In this document: piece by piece, positions 33,366 through 42,206 of the stretch
Layout of the letters: every line of letters starts with the position of its first letter
How positions within the stretch are numbered: position 1 is the first letter of the stretch
Assembly (NCBI RefSeq): GCF_000716595.1
Contig: NZ_JNXC01000006.1
Span: 234,776-298,775, forward strand
Source: Saccharothrix sp. NRRL B-16314
GTDB lineage: Bacteria; Actinomycetota; Actinomycetes; Mycobacteriales; Pseudonocardiaceae
Length of the DNA: 64,000 bases
Direction of reading: 5' to 3'
Translations under genes and position numbers: made by a program
Notes under the pieces: generated by a model
Database searches by the model: none
What the model saw: the letters and a program-made list of their open reading frames with translations, nothing else
Told to the model about the DNA's origin: nothing

Positions 33366-34504
33366 AGCGTGATCACGGAGTTGTAGCCGTACCTGGCGCC
33401 CAGGGTGTTGTACTCGTTGACGTCGACGCGGCCGGCGACGTAGTGGTCGGTCGGCGTGCCGCGGGCGGTGTCGGTGTGCGACGGCGGCGTCGACGTGGTG
33501 GTGCTCGTGGACGTCGGTGAACCGTCCACCAGTCCCCAGAACCGGGCCATGTGGTGCGCCGCGCAGATGTTCACGTCGAGGATGTAGGCCCCGGCCGTGC
33601 CGCACTGCCCGGCGCCCGTCCCCGGGTCGACCGGCTGGCCGTGGCCCATGCCGGTGATGTCGTAGACCTCCACCGTGCCGCCGTAGACGCGGTGCGGGTA
33701 ACCGGCGACCGTGTCGCGCACGTCGGCCGTCTGGTCGGTGCCGTTGACGTCGGTCCACTGCTCCACCAGCTCGGTGGCGTTCAGCGGGCGCACGGTGTTG
33801 TCGGAGGTGCCGTGCCAGATGGAGACCTTCGCGCGGGTGCCGGTGTAGCCGGCCGCGGCCCGGACCCGGTCGCCCCACTGCGCGGGGGTCAGGTTCACGC
33901 CGGGGTTCATGCAGGTGTACGCGGAGGACACCGTGGTCGCGCAGCCGTGGGGCAGCCCCGCGACCACTCCCCCGCCGGAGAACACCTCCGGGTAGGTGGC
34001 CAGCATGACCGACGTCATCGCGCCGCCCGCCGACAGACCGGTGACGTACGCCGACGTCGACCCGATGTCCGCCTTCACCCGGTCGACCATCTGCTTGATC
34101 GACAACGCCTCACCGGAGCCGCGGCGGGTGTCGCCCGGCTCGAACCAGTTGAAGCAGGAATTGGCGTTGTTCTGGGACTTCTGCTGCGGGAACACCACCG
34201 AGAACTGCCACCGGTCGGCCAGCGCCTGCCACCCGGTCCCGTTGGCGTAGCCGGACGCGTTCTGCGTGCAGCCGTGCATCGCCACCACCACCGGCCGTCC
34301 GCTGCCCAGGCCCGTGGGCACGTACCGGAACATCTGGAGGTTGCCGGGGTTCGTGCCGAAGCCAGTCACCTCCTGCAGCGTGGCCGCGCGGGCGGGCCGC
34401 GACGTGCTCACCACTGACAGGGCGACGACCACCAGGACGGCCAGCGTGGCGACGAGCGCCGCGGCGGGACCGCGGCTACCGACGACGGGGTGACGATCGG
34501 GCAC
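33314..34504 (-). CDS. secreted PHB-depolymerase family esterase
   Basis: A 396-residue secreted alpha/beta hydrolase. The signal region is LVATLAVLVVVALSVVSTS. The esterase domain has VVVAMHGCTQNASGYANGTG, the nucleophile elbow VTGLSAGGAMTSVML, the Asp region SIWHGTSDNTV and the catalytic His in YDITGMGHGQPV. A Thr/Ser linker (SPTSTSTTTSTPPS) leads to a 45-residue C-terminal module with paired Cys (LYRCGVDWTDKPDC). GTG 34504 follows GGAGG. Relatives degrade polyhydroxybutyrate, feruloyl or acetyl esters of plant polymers; the exact substrate is not known. It overlaps the HNH gene at its 3' end. Confidence 0.87.
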   Translation of the reverse strand: MPDRHPVVGSRGPAAALVATLAVLVVVALSVVSTSRPARAATLQEVTGFGTNPGNLQMFRYVPTGLGSGRPVVVAMHGCTQNASGYANGTGWQALADRWQFSVVFPQQKSQNNANSCFNWFEPGDTRRGSGEALSIKQMVDRVKADIGSTSAYVTGLSAGGAMTSVMLATYPEVFSGGGVVAGLPHGCATTVSSAYTCMNPGVNLTPAQWGDRVRAAAGYTGTRAKVSIWHGTSDNTVRPLNATELVEQWTDVNGTDQTADVRDTVAGYPHRVYGGTVEVYDITGMGHGQPVDPGTGAGQCGTAGAYILDVNICAAHHMARFWGLVDGSPTSTSTTTSTPPSHTDTARGTPTDHYVAGRVDVNEYNTLGARYGYNSVITLYRCGVDWTDKPDCSPI

Positions 34505-34671
34505 GGCGAACCTCCACGACGAGGACGGAGTGACAGCGGTCACACGGATGCCTCGATGCTAGGAACCGCCGCGATCCACGGCCGTGGCGGACGCACCCAC
34601 TCTTCGCGGCGCCGGAGTGTGATCCCGGCACATCGACCCGCTCGCCGGTTCGCGCATTGCCCGCCGACGCG

Positions 34672-34699
34672 GGGGCGGGCGCCCGAAGACGCCCGCCCC
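34672..34699 (-). terminator. 10-bp hairpin after the GH92 gene
   Basis: GGGGCGGGCG and its complement flank an 8-base loop, 16 bases beyond the GH92 stop codon. Confidence 0.55.
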
Positions 34700-34714
34700 T
34701 GACGCGCCGAACCC

Positions 34715-37700
34715 TCAGGCCAACGTGATCGCGTACACCTCCACCCGCGGGTCGTCGGGCAGCGTCACCGAGTGCACGGTCTTCGCCGGGTCGAGCGGGA
34801 GGGACAGGCCGAACAACCGGACCGGCGGACCGTCCACGCCCTGCCCCGCCTTGATGCGGTGCGGCATGTCCAGCACCACCGTGCCACCGGAACCGGCCCA
34901 GTCGCCGACCGTCATCGGCACCTCCGCGGTGGTGCCGTCGGCGTACCGGACGGTCACGGCCGTGGTCACCGGGCCGTTGTGCGACGCCGCCACGATCCGC
35001 AGCGCGCCGTGCTCGCCCGCGGGCAGCAGCATGGCCTGCCCGCGCGCTTCCACGAAGTTCGCGGCCGTGCCGGTCGCGTCCGGTGCCTGGTACGTCACGC
35101 CACCCCACGACACGGGACCGGCGGCGGGCAGCAACGCGGCGTCGTAGCTCCAGCCCTGACCGTCGAAGTTGCCCTGACCGGACGCGGCGACCGTCGCCGC
35201 GCCGTCGTGGTTCAGCTCCCGCGACAGGTCCACCGCGCACTGGTCGCCCGCCACCGCGCACGTCGCCGCCTGCCGCACCTCGACCACGGCCTCGCGCACG
35301 ACGGTGTTCGACCCCTGCACGGTGACGCGCACCGGGTACCGGCCGATCGGCGTGCCGGCGGGCACCGTCACCACGACCTCGACCGACCGCTGAGCCGGCA
35401 GCCGGTCCGACTTGATCACCATCGGCGGCGTGGCGGGCGCCGACCAGCCGGCCGGCACCTCCGTCGTCACCTGGACCGGCACCGCGCCGGGCGCCTGGGC
35501 GAGCACGTCCAGCGTCAGCGGCACCGTCTGCGGCGAGTCCGCCGTCGGCACGACCGCCGCGGACTGCCGCAGCGACGCGTCGACGTGCCGCCGGTCGTCG
35601 GGCCGCGCGCGGTTGATCGAGGGCGGCTCGGAGCCGGGGTCGGTGCCCCAGGACGACGGCCTGGTGCCGAGCCGGTGGGCCAACGTGCCGCCGCCGGCGA
35701 CGTCGTCCCAGTCCAGCCACGTCTTGCGCACGTCACGGCCGTTGAACGACACCTGCTGGACGTACCGGTTGGCGTCGCTCGCGCCGGGCGCGGTGATGGT
35801 CAGCGTTTCCTGTCCGGTCCGGACGGTCGCGCCCGGGAACTGGGGGCTGGACAGGGCCAGGAAGTCGCCACCGCTCATCGTCGGGTAGAGGCCCAGCGAC
35901 GAGAACACGTACCAGGCCGACATCGTGCCCAGGTCGTCGTTGCCGGTCATGCCGTCCGGACCGGTGGTGAACAACGTCATCGCCGCCCGCACGACGGTCG
36001 CGGTCTTCGCCGGCGTGCGCGTCGACAGGTAGAAGTACGGCGCGAGCAGGTCGGGTTCGTTGTTGGGGTTGTACGTGGGCTTGCCGTAGTAGTCGTAGGG
36101 CTGGGTGATCCAGTCCTCCCGCACGGTCTTCACCGGGTCGGCGAGCAGCTTGTCGTAGGCGAAGAACGCGTCGAGCCGGTCCTCTGTGGCCGCGCGCCCG
36201 CCCATCAGCTCGACGAGCCCGTTCGGGTCCTGCGGCACCAGCCACTGGTACTGGAACGCGCCGCCCTCGTGGAACTGGTGGCCGGCGTCGACCGGGTTGT
36301 AGGGCGCCACCCACGTGCCCTCGGCCGTGCGGGGGCGGAAGTGGCCGGTCGAGGCGTCCCACAGGTTGCGGTACCACTGCCCGCGGTCGGCGAACACGCG
36401 CGCGTCGTCCCGCTTGCCCAGGCCTTCCGCCATGACCGCGAGCGACGCGTCCGCCGCCGCGTACTCCAGCGTCGCCGACGCCGGGTGCACGCAGTCGTTG
36501 TCGCCGCCCTTGTGCGCGCAGTCGGTGCCGAGCCGCAGCCCGGACGGGATGTAGCCGCGGTCGCCGTAGAACTCGACGCCGGACCGGCCGTTGTACGGCG
36601 AGTCGGCGGGCGGCACGGTGGTGGCGTTGCGCTTCAGCAGCTCGTACGCCTCCTCCTCGTGCCCGGCGAGCAGGCCCTTCGACCACGCCTCGACCAGGAA
36701 CGGCGTCACCGGGTCGCCGGTCATGATGTTGGTCTCGCTGTTCGCCAGCGCCCAGCGCGGCAGCCACCCGCCGTCACGACCGCTCGCCACGACCGACAGC
36801 GCGACGTCCCGCGCGACCTCGGGTTCCAGCAGCTCCAGCAGCTGGTTCTGCGGCCGGTAGGTGTCCCACAGCGACAGGTTCTGGTACGGCGTGAACCCCT
36901 CGGCGGTGTGCGGCTTCCCGTCGAAGCCCATGTACCGGCCGTCGACGTCGCCGGCGAGGTTCGGGTGCAGCAGCGAGTGGTAGAGGGCGGTGTAGAAGGC
37001 GACCCGGCGTTCCGGCGCGCCGCCGTCGACCCGGATCGAGTTCAGCCTTTCCACCCAGGCCTGGTGCGCAGCTGCTTTCGTGGCGTCGAAGTCGTAGGAG
37101 TCGCCGGTCTCCTCGGCGAGGTTCTTCCGGGCTCCTTCGATGCCGGTGTACGAGAGGCCGACCTTGAGCACCACGTCGCGGTCGGCGGTCGCGTCGAAGG
37201 TCACCCACGCGCCGTTGCCGCCCTGACCCGCCGCGTCCGGCACCCCCGGCGCGCGGGTGGTGCCGCGCCACGTGCCGAAGCTCGCGAACGGCCGGTCGAA
37301 CGTGGCCGTGAAGTACGTGGTGTGCTCGTCGTGGCCGGCGCAGAACCGGCCGGCGCGCACCCGTCCCTCGATGGTGCGGTCGCCGATGACGTGCACCTCG
37401 GAATCGAGCACCTGCTGGTTCGCCTTGCCGGTGTTGAACAGGACGTTCGCCTGCGCTCCGGCCGGGAAGGTGTGGCGCTGCCAGCCGGTGCGGGGCGTCG
37501 CGGTCAGCTCCGCGTCCACGCCGTAGCGGGACAGGCCGACGCGGTAGTAGCCCGGTCGCGCCTCTTCGTCGGCGTGCGAGTACTTCGACCGGTAGCGGGC
37601 GGTGTCAACGTTGTCCACCGGGCCGGTCGTCGGCATGACCGGCAGCTCGCCCGCGACCCCGCAGCCGACGCCGGACAGGTGCGTCTGGCTGAAGCCGTGG

Positions 37701-37945
37701 ATCTCCTGCTGCTGGTAGTCGTAGCCGCCCTGGCCGCCGGTGTCCGGGCTCACCTGCACCATGCCGAACGGCATGCTCGCGCCGGGGAACGTGTTGCCGA
37801 AGTTCTGGGTGCCGACGAACGGGTTCACCAGGGTCGTCGGGTCGACGTCGTCGGGCTGGGCCGCCGCCGGCGTCGCGGCGAGCGGTGCGCCGACGAGCAC
37901 CAGCGCGACGGCGAGCAGCAGTGGGTTGCCTCGTCTGAGCGGCAT
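34715..37945 (-). CDS. secreted GH92 alpha-mannosidase
   Basis: A 1076-residue secreted glycosidase with a signal peptide (PLLLAVALVLVGAPLAATPA). The GH92 start is diagnostic: DPTTLVNPFVGTQNFGNTFPGA, PFGMVQVSPDTG and GFSQTHLSGVGC. The (alpha/alpha)6 part contains WDTYRPQNQLL and GNDDLGTMSAWYVFSSLGLYP. After it come a NEW3-type domain (VEVVVTVPAGTPIGRYPV) and a C-terminal beta-sandwich found in actinomycete glycosidases. GH92 enzymes are calcium-dependent exo-alpha-mannosidases acting on mannans or N-glycans. A perfect palindrome lies 21-34 bases upstream of the start. Confidence 0.9.
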   Translation of the reverse strand: MPLRRGNPLLLAVALVLVGAPLAATPAAAQPDDVDPTTLVNPFVGTQNFGNTFPGASMPFGMVQVSPDTGGQGGYDYQQQEIHGFSQTHLSGVGCGVAGELPVMPTTGPVDNVDTARYRSKYSHADEEARPGYYRVGLSRYGVDAELTATPRTGWQRHTFPAGAQANVLFNTGKANQQVLDSEVHVIGDRTIEGRVRAGRFCAGHDEHTTYFTATFDRPFASFGTWRGTTRAPGVPDAAGQGGNGAWVTFDATADRDVVLKVGLSYTGIEGARKNLAEETGDSYDFDATKAAAHQAWVERLNSIRVDGGAPERRVAFYTALYHSLLHPNLAGDVDGRYMGFDGKPHTAEGFTPYQNLSLWDTYRPQNQLLELLEPEVARDVALSVVASGRDGGWLPRWALANSETNIMTGDPVTPFLVEAWSKGLLAGHEEEAYELLKRNATTVPPADSPYNGRSGVEFYGDRGYIPSGLRLGTDCAHKGGDNDCVHPASATLEYAAADASLAVMAEGLGKRDDARVFADRGQWYRNLWDASTGHFRPRTAEGTWVAPYNPVDAGHQFHEGGAFQYQWLVPQDPNGLVELMGGRAATEDRLDAFFAYDKLLADPVKTVREDWITQPYDYYGKPTYNPNNEPDLLAPYFYLSTRTPAKTATVVRAAMTLFTTGPDGMTGNDDLGTMSAWYVFSSLGLYPTMSGGDFLALSSPQFPGATVRTGQETLTITAPGASDANRYVQQVSFNGRDVRKTWLDWDDVAGGGTLAHRLGTRPSSWGTDPGSEPPSINRARPDDRRHVDASLRQSAAVVPTADSPQTVPLTLDVLAQAPGAVPVQVTTEVPAGWSAPATPPMVIKSDRLPAQRSVEVVVTVPAGTPIGRYPVRVTVQGSNTVVREAVVEVRQAATCAVAGDQCAVDLSRELNHDGAATVAASGQGNFDGQGWSYDAALLPAAGPVSWGGVTYQAPDATGTAANFVEARGQAMLLPAGEHGALRIVAASHNGPVTTAVTVRYADGTTAEVPMTVGDWAGSGGTVVLDMPHRIKAGQGVDGPPVRLFGLSLPLDPAKTVHSVTLPDDPRVEVYAITLA

Positions 37946-37965
37946 CGGCAAGGACCTCTCTGGGG

Positions 37966-37979
37966 TGACAACGTTGTCA
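37966..37979. promoter_or_regulatory. palindromic operator upstream of the GH92 gene
   Basis: TGACAACGTTGTCA is a perfect 14-base palindrome with a central CG, the form bound by LacI-family repressors. Its position just upstream of the GH92 ribosome site fits repression. It differs from the CGAAA...TTTCG sites further right, so another repressor outside the window is likely. Confidence 0.6.
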
Positions 37980-38131
37980 GGTGATCCGATCGCCCGATCA
38001 CCGCCCCGACTCTGACGCACGACGGCCCGCCAGTCCAGACCCCACGACCACCCTGACCGGTCAAATCCGGCGAGCGGGCCGGCACACGGCCCGCGGCCAC
38101 CCCTCCGTCCGAACTGTCCGCAGTGTCCGGG

Positions 38132-38695
38132 TCACCGCCGCATCCTCGGATCATGGCTGGGGTCGTCGTACATCGGCGGACAGCCGAGGTGGATCGCTCC
38201 GGGACGCAGTTCGTAGTGCCAGGGTTCGTTGCGGTAGATCTGGCACAACCCGTACTCGGCGCCGTGCTCGGAAAGCCACGCCCTGGCATCGGAACGCCCG
38301 ATGTCGACCGCGTCCCCCGACACGTGGGCCGACGTTTCCGGAGTGGCCACCCACCGGGCTGCTTCCTTTTCCGAGCCGTACAGGGAAACGGCGTCGCGCA
38401 ATAGTTGATCCTGGTACTCCGGAGAACGCCAGCCGCCGTTGACGAAGAACTCGACCCCGTCGTCCTTGGCATCGGTCGCGGCTCGGCGCAAGGCGCCCAG
38501 CAGGCCTGGATCGAGGTTGACCACGGCCGGAACCCCGTCGTCGAAGACCGACACCGGGTCGGGAACCGCGCCGTGCGCCTTTCCGAGAACGCGCCGGACG
38601 TCCGACGAGAATGAGGACGCCGGCAATCGGGTGCGACGGGCCGCTGTTCGTGCCGGTGCGCGGTAGGGCCTGCTTCCTGGTTCGATGTAAGGCAT
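38132..38695 (-). CDS. vanY: D,D-carboxypeptidase VanY
   Basis: A 187-residue zinc peptidase of the VanY/DacB (M15) family. The zinc ligands are seen in SAHVSGDAVDIG and EPWHYELR. It lacks an obvious signal peptide or membrane anchor, unlike membrane-bound enterococcal VanY. It removes the terminal D-Ala from peptidoglycan precursors, so that D-Ala-D-Ala targets disappear. ATG 38695 is chosen because it lies at the same distance from the shared promoter motif as the vanH ATG. Codons 14-26 match codons 6-18 of vanH almost base for base. Confidence 0.87.
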   Translation of the reverse strand: MPYIEPGSRPYRAPARTAARRTRLPASSFSSDVRRVLGKAHGAVPDPVSVFDDGVPAVVNLDPGLLGALRRAATDAKDDGVEFFVNGGWRSPEYQDQLLRDAVSLYGSEKEAARWVATPETSAHVSGDAVDIGRSDARAWLSEHGAEYGLCQIYRNEPWHYELRPGAIHLGCPPMYDDPSHDPRMRR

Positions 38696-38757
38696 GCGTG
38701 CAGTCAAATCAGCGCGGCGTTGCCGACACGTATGAGGTTCTCGATATGCCGACGATA
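38693..38757 (-). promoter_or_regulatory. van promoter/VanR-site module upstream of vanY (and vanR)
   Basis: This 65-base stretch aligns without gaps to 43235-43299 upstream of vanH, with 47 identical positions. The best conserved part (38729-38757) is CGTAT-nn-GGTT-n-TCGATATGC-nn-ACGATA. The ATG of vanY and of vanH falls at the same end of the alignment. It also forms the upstream region of the divergent vanR gene. A VanR-controlled promoter is the likely meaning. Confidence 0.7.
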
Positions 38758-38781
38758 TGGACCGGCTCGTAGCATCGGAGC

Positions 38782-39477
38782 ATGCGCATATTGGTCGTCG
38801 AGGACGAGCCCTACATGGCAGAGGCCATCCGTGACGGGCTCCGCCTGGAGGCGATCGCCGCCGACATCGCCGGTGACGGCGACACCGCCCTGGAGCTGCT
38901 GAGCGTCAACTCCTACGACATCGCCGTCCTCGACCGCGACATCCCCGGGCCGTCCGGTGACGAGGTCGCCGAGAGCATCGTCGCGTCCGGCAGCGGCATG
39001 CCGATCCTCATGCTCACCGCCGCCGACCGCCTCGACGACAAGGCCACCGGTTTCGGGCTCGGCGCCGACGACTACCTCACCAAGCCGTTCGAGCTGCGGG
39101 AGCTGGTGCTCCGGCTCAGGGCGCTCGACCGCAGGCGGGCCCACAACAGGCCACCGGTGCTGGAGATCGCGGGCCTGCGGCTGGACCCGTTCCGCCGGGA
39201 GGTCTTCCGCGACGGCCGCTACGTCGGGCTCACGCGGAAGCAGTTCGCCGTGCTCGAAGTCCTCGTCGCCGCCGAGGGCGGTGTGGTGAGTGCCGAGGAG
39301 CTGCTGGAACGGGCGTGGGACGAGAACGCCGACCCGTTCACCAACGCCGTGCGGATCACCGTCTCGGCCCTGCGCAAACGGCTCGGCGAGCCCTGGGTCA
39401 TCGCCACCGTCGCGGGCGTCGGCTACCGCATCGACACCGGAGCTGACACCGCGGACCAGGCAGGTGACCGTGGATAG
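38782..39477 (+). CDS. vanR: response regulator VanR
   Basis: A 231-residue OmpR-family response regulator. The receiver has ILVVEDEPYMAEAI with the acidic pair, the phospho-acceptor Asp in DIAVLDRDIPGPSGDEVAE, LMLTAADR and the Lys in YLTKPFELREL. The C-terminal winged helix reads FAVLEVLVAAEGGVVSAEELLER, ending VIATVAGVGYRID. Together with vanS downstream and vanHAX nearby it is the glycopeptide-sensing regulator. Its stop codon overlaps the vanS start. It should activate the vanY and vanH promoters, which share a motif. Confidence 0.9.
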   Translation: MRILVVEDEPYMAEAIRDGLRLEAIAADIAGDGDTALELLSVNSYDIAVLDRDIPGPSGDEVAESIVASGSGMPILMLTAADRLDDKATGFGLGADDYLTKPFELRELVLRLRALDRRRAHNRPPVLEIAGLRLDPFRREVFRDGRYVGLTRKQFAVLEVLVAAEGGVVSAEELLERAWDENADPFTNAVRITVSALRKRLGEPWVIATVAGVGYRIDTGADTADQAGDRG

Positions 39478-40585
39478 GCAGCCCGGTCTCAGCGTCCGGC
39501 TCAAGCTCACCCTCAGCTACGCCGGGTTCCTCATGATCGCGGGAGCGCTGCTGCTCGCGGTGGTGTGGGTGTTCCTGCTGCGCTACGTGCCCGAGTCCGT
39601 GACGCGCCCGCCCAACCGGCTGGTCCTCACCGGCCCCGACCGGTCCGAGCTCTGGGACGCCTTCGCGCCGAAGGCCACCGCGGCGTTGGTGTTCCTGCTG
39701 GTGTTCGGCCTCGTGGGAGGGTGGCTCCTCGCCGGTCGGATGCTCGCGCCCCTGGCCCGGATCACCGACGCCACCCGCCGGGCCGCGGACGGGTCGCTCT
39801 CCCACCGGATCTGGCTGCCGGGCCCGGGGGACGAGTTCCGCGAACTCGCCGACGCCTTCGACGCCATGCTCTCGCGGCTCGAAGCACACGTCGCCGAGCA
39901 GCAGCGGTTCGCGGCCAACGCCTCACACGAGCTGCGCACCCCGCTGGCGATCACGCAGACGCTCCTCGACGTGGCCCGCAACGATCCGAACAGCCACTCC
40001 CGCGAACTGGTCGACGCGCTCCGCGCCGTCAACACCCGCGCGATCGACCTCACCGAGGCGATGCTCCTGCTCAGCCGCGCCGACCAGCGGTCCTTCACCC
40101 GGGAACACGTCGACCTGTCCCTCGTCGCGGAAGAAGCCGCCGAAACTCTCCTCCCCCTCGCGGAGAAGCACGGCCTCACCATCCACACCACCGGCGACAT
40201 CGCCCCCACGACCGGTTCGCACGCTCTGCTGCTCCAGCTGGCCACGAACCTCGTGCACAACGCGATCGTGCACAACCTGCCCGAACAGGGCGCTGTGTGG
40301 GTGACCACCAGCGTCGACCTCGAGACCGTCGTGCTCTCGGTCGAGAACACCGGCGACGAGCTCGCACCCCGGCTGGTGTCCACCCTGACCGAGCCGTTCC
40401 AGCGCGGCACCCAGCGCGTACGCACCCACAACGCGGGTGTCGGCCTCGGCCTGGCGATCGTCAAGAGCATCGCACAGGCCCACGACGGGACCCTCACCAT
40501 CACGCCGCGGACCGGCGGAGGGCTTCGCGTCACGGTGCGACTGCCCGCCGCGGCCACCGACTACGCGATGGGGAAGTCGAAGTAG
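39470..40585 (+). CDS. vanS: sensor histidine kinase VanS
   Basis: A 371-residue kinase with two membrane helices (YAGFLMIAGALLLAVVWVFLL, ALVFLLVFGLVGGWLLAG) around a short extracytoplasmic loop (VPESVTRPPNRLVLTGP). It continues with a HAMP region (LARITDATRRAADG), H box FAANASHELRTPLAITQTLL, N box LATNLVHNAIVHN and G box AGVGLGLAIVKS. The short outer loop is typical of actinomycete VanS, which responds to glycopeptide. The GTG start overlaps the vanR stop by eight bases. Its 3' end overlaps the convergent vanX gene by 25 bases. Confidence 0.9.
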   Translation: MDRQPGLSVRLKLTLSYAGFLMIAGALLLAVVWVFLLRYVPESVTRPPNRLVLTGPDRSELWDAFAPKATAALVFLLVFGLVGGWLLAGRMLAPLARITDATRRAADGSLSHRIWLPGPGDEFRELADAFDAMLSRLEAHVAEQQRFAANASHELRTPLAITQTLLDVARNDPNSHSRELVDALRAVNTRAIDLTEAMLLLSRADQRSFTREHVDLSLVAEEAAETLLPLAEKHGLTIHTTGDIAPTTGSHALLLQLATNLVHNAIVHNLPEQGAVWVTTSVDLETVVLSVENTGDELAPRLVSTLTEPFQRGTQRVRTHNAGVGLGLAIVKSIAQAHDGTLTITPRTGGGLRVTVRLPAAATDYAMGKSK

Positions 40586-41169
40586 TCGTGCGGATGGGGT
40601 TCGTCCCGCAACGTGTAGTGCCACCACTCGCGGTCGTACCGGTCGAACCCGCAGGACTCCATGACGGAGCAGAGGTGTCGGCGGTTCTCCGCTTCGACCG
40701 GCGTGGTGCCCGCTGCCCCGTGGTGTGAGATCGAGTCCATCAGGTCGTGGCCACCGCCCATCGCGGCGAGTTCACCGGTGGCCAGGTGGTAGAGCGTCAG
40801 GTCGACGGTGCTGCCTCGGCTGTGGCCCGACTTCGCGGCCACGTAACCCTTGTCGACCATCTCGGACCTGTGGATGTTCGGGTAGTGCCGCAGCTTCGTC
40901 CGGCCGTCCTCCGGCTGGGCCGACCAGCGCAGGAAGCAGTCCACGGCCCGTTGAGGGCGGTACCCGTCCCAGAGGAGCAGGCCGAAGCCGAGGGTCGCGG
41001 CCTTGTCCCGGGCGCTCTCCAAGGCCGCGCAGAGCGCCCGGGTGCCGACGATCCGGTTCGCCAGGTACCCGTCCACCGGTTTGCCGGTGAAGTTGTCCCA
41101 GGTGGCGTACTTGGCATCCCAGCGAAGGCCGGGCACGAGCTCGTCGACGAACACGAAGTCGTCCTTCAC
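40561..41169 (-). CDS. vanX: D-Ala-D-Ala dipeptidase VanX
   Basis: A 202-residue zinc dipeptidase. Zinc and catalytic residues are present: SGHSRGSTVDLTLY (His, Asp), DREWWHYTL (Glu, His) and the Arg in LLLWDGYRPQRAVDCF. VanX destroys D-Ala-D-Ala so that only D-Ala-D-Lac enters precursors. The GTG start overlaps the vanA stop (GTGA). It is the last gene of vanHAX and converges on vanS with a 25-base overlap. Confidence 0.92.
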   Translation of the reverse strand: MKDDFVFVDELVPGLRWDAKYATWDNFTGKPVDGYLANRIVGTRALCAALESARDKAATLGFGLLLWDGYRPQRAVDCFLRWSAQPEDGRTKLRHYPNIHRSEMVDKGYVAAKSGHSRGSTVDLTLYHLATGELAAMGGGHDLMDSISHHGAAGTTPVEAENRRHLCSVMESCGFDRYDREWWHYTLRDEPHPHDYFDFPIA

Positions 41170-42206
41170 CGGGCGTCCCCCGCCAAGGCCGACGAGACGA
41201 CCCGGTCGATCACGTCGCCGAGCGACAACCCGGCGGCGGCCATCATCCTCGGGTACCGGCTGTACGAAGTCAGGCCCGGCAGGGTGTTGACCTCGTTGAG
41301 CACCACCGTCCCGTCCTGCTTGAGGAACATGTCCACTCGCGACAGTCCACGGCAGCCCAAGGCCCGGTACACGGCCTTCGCCGTCTCCTGGACGAGCGAG
41401 CGCGCCGCCGCCGGGATGTCGGCGGGAACGACCGGTGTGGAGTTCTCGGACCCGCTCTCCGGCTCGTCCTCCTGGTGGATCCGGAAGAAGCCGTGGGACA
41501 GGGCGATCCGATCCACCTCGCCCGCGACCAGGTCCGGGTCGTTCCCCAGGATCGCGCAGCCGACCTCGCTCCCGACGACCGCCTCCTCGATCAACACCTT
41601 CGAGTCGTACTGCCTGGCCGCCTTCACCGCGGTCGGCAGCTCTTCTCCGCGGGACACCTTGCCGACGCCGAAGGACGACCCCGAGCGGGCGGGCTTCACG
41701 AAGACCGGATAGGTGAACCGGTCCGGATCGGGGTTCTCGTCCGCAGTGACCGTCCAGAAGGTCGGCGTGGCGATTCCCGCGCTCCTGACGACGGCGTAGG
41801 CCAAGGACTTGTCCATGCACAGCGCGGAGCTCTGGACGTCGCAGCCGACGTAGGGGATGCCGGAGAGCTCCAACAAGCCCTGCATCGCACCGTCCTCGCC
41901 GAACCTGCCGTGCAGGACGGGCAGCACGACGTCCAGGCGGATCGCTTCGCAGTCCCCCTCCCCCAGCACCAGCAGCCCGTGGACGCTCCGGTCGGGTGAC
42001 AGCACGACCGGACGGGCGTCGCCGTTCTCCCACCCCGCGCCAGGACCGTCGCAGAGCTTCCAGGCGCCGGACCGCGTGATCCCGATCCACAGCGGCTCGT
42101 ACTTCTCGGCGTCGAGGTTCCGGGCGACCTCTTGCGCGGACTTGACCGAGACGGGGTGCTCCTCGGACGCGCCCCCGAAGATGATGCCGACCTTCAGCCT
42201 GTTCAT
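41166..42206 (-). CDS. vanA: D-alanine-D-lactate ligase VanA-type
   Basis: A 346-residue ATP-grasp ligase. Family motifs: IFGGASEEHPVSVKSAQEVA, VLHGRFGEDGAMQGLLE, MDKSLAYAVVRSAGI, VKPARSGSSFGVGKVS and NEVNTLPGLTSYSRYP. The omega loop holds FRIHQEDEPESGSENS, the VanA/B-type His pattern that permits D-lactate as second substrate rather than D-alanine. The ATG overlaps the vanH stop. It makes the D-Ala-D-Lac depsipeptide for resistant cell wall. Confidence 0.92.
   Translation of the reverse strand: MNRLKVGIIFGGASEEHPVSVKSAQEVARNLDAEKYEPLWIGITRSGAWKLCDGPGAGWENGDARPVVLSPDRSVHGLLVLGEGDCEAIRLDVVLPVLHGRFGEDGAMQGLLELSGIPYVGCDVQSSALCMDKSLAYAVVRSAGIATPTFWTVTADENPDPDRFTYPVFVKPARSGSSFGVGKVSRGEELPTAVKAARQYDSKVLIEEAVVGSEVGCAILGNDPDLVAGEVDRIALSHGFFRIHQEDEPESGSENSTPVVPADIPAAARSLVQETAKAVYRALGCRGLSRVDMFLKQDGTVVLNEVNTLPGLTSYSRYPRMMAAAGLSLGDVIDRVVSSALAGDAR

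Noticed and set aside
37600..37620. A second copy of the GH92 operator (tcaacgttgtcc) inside the GH92 gene
   Set aside because: Only part of the palindrome is kept and it lies in the coding sequence for the DNVDT region; it is likely chance.
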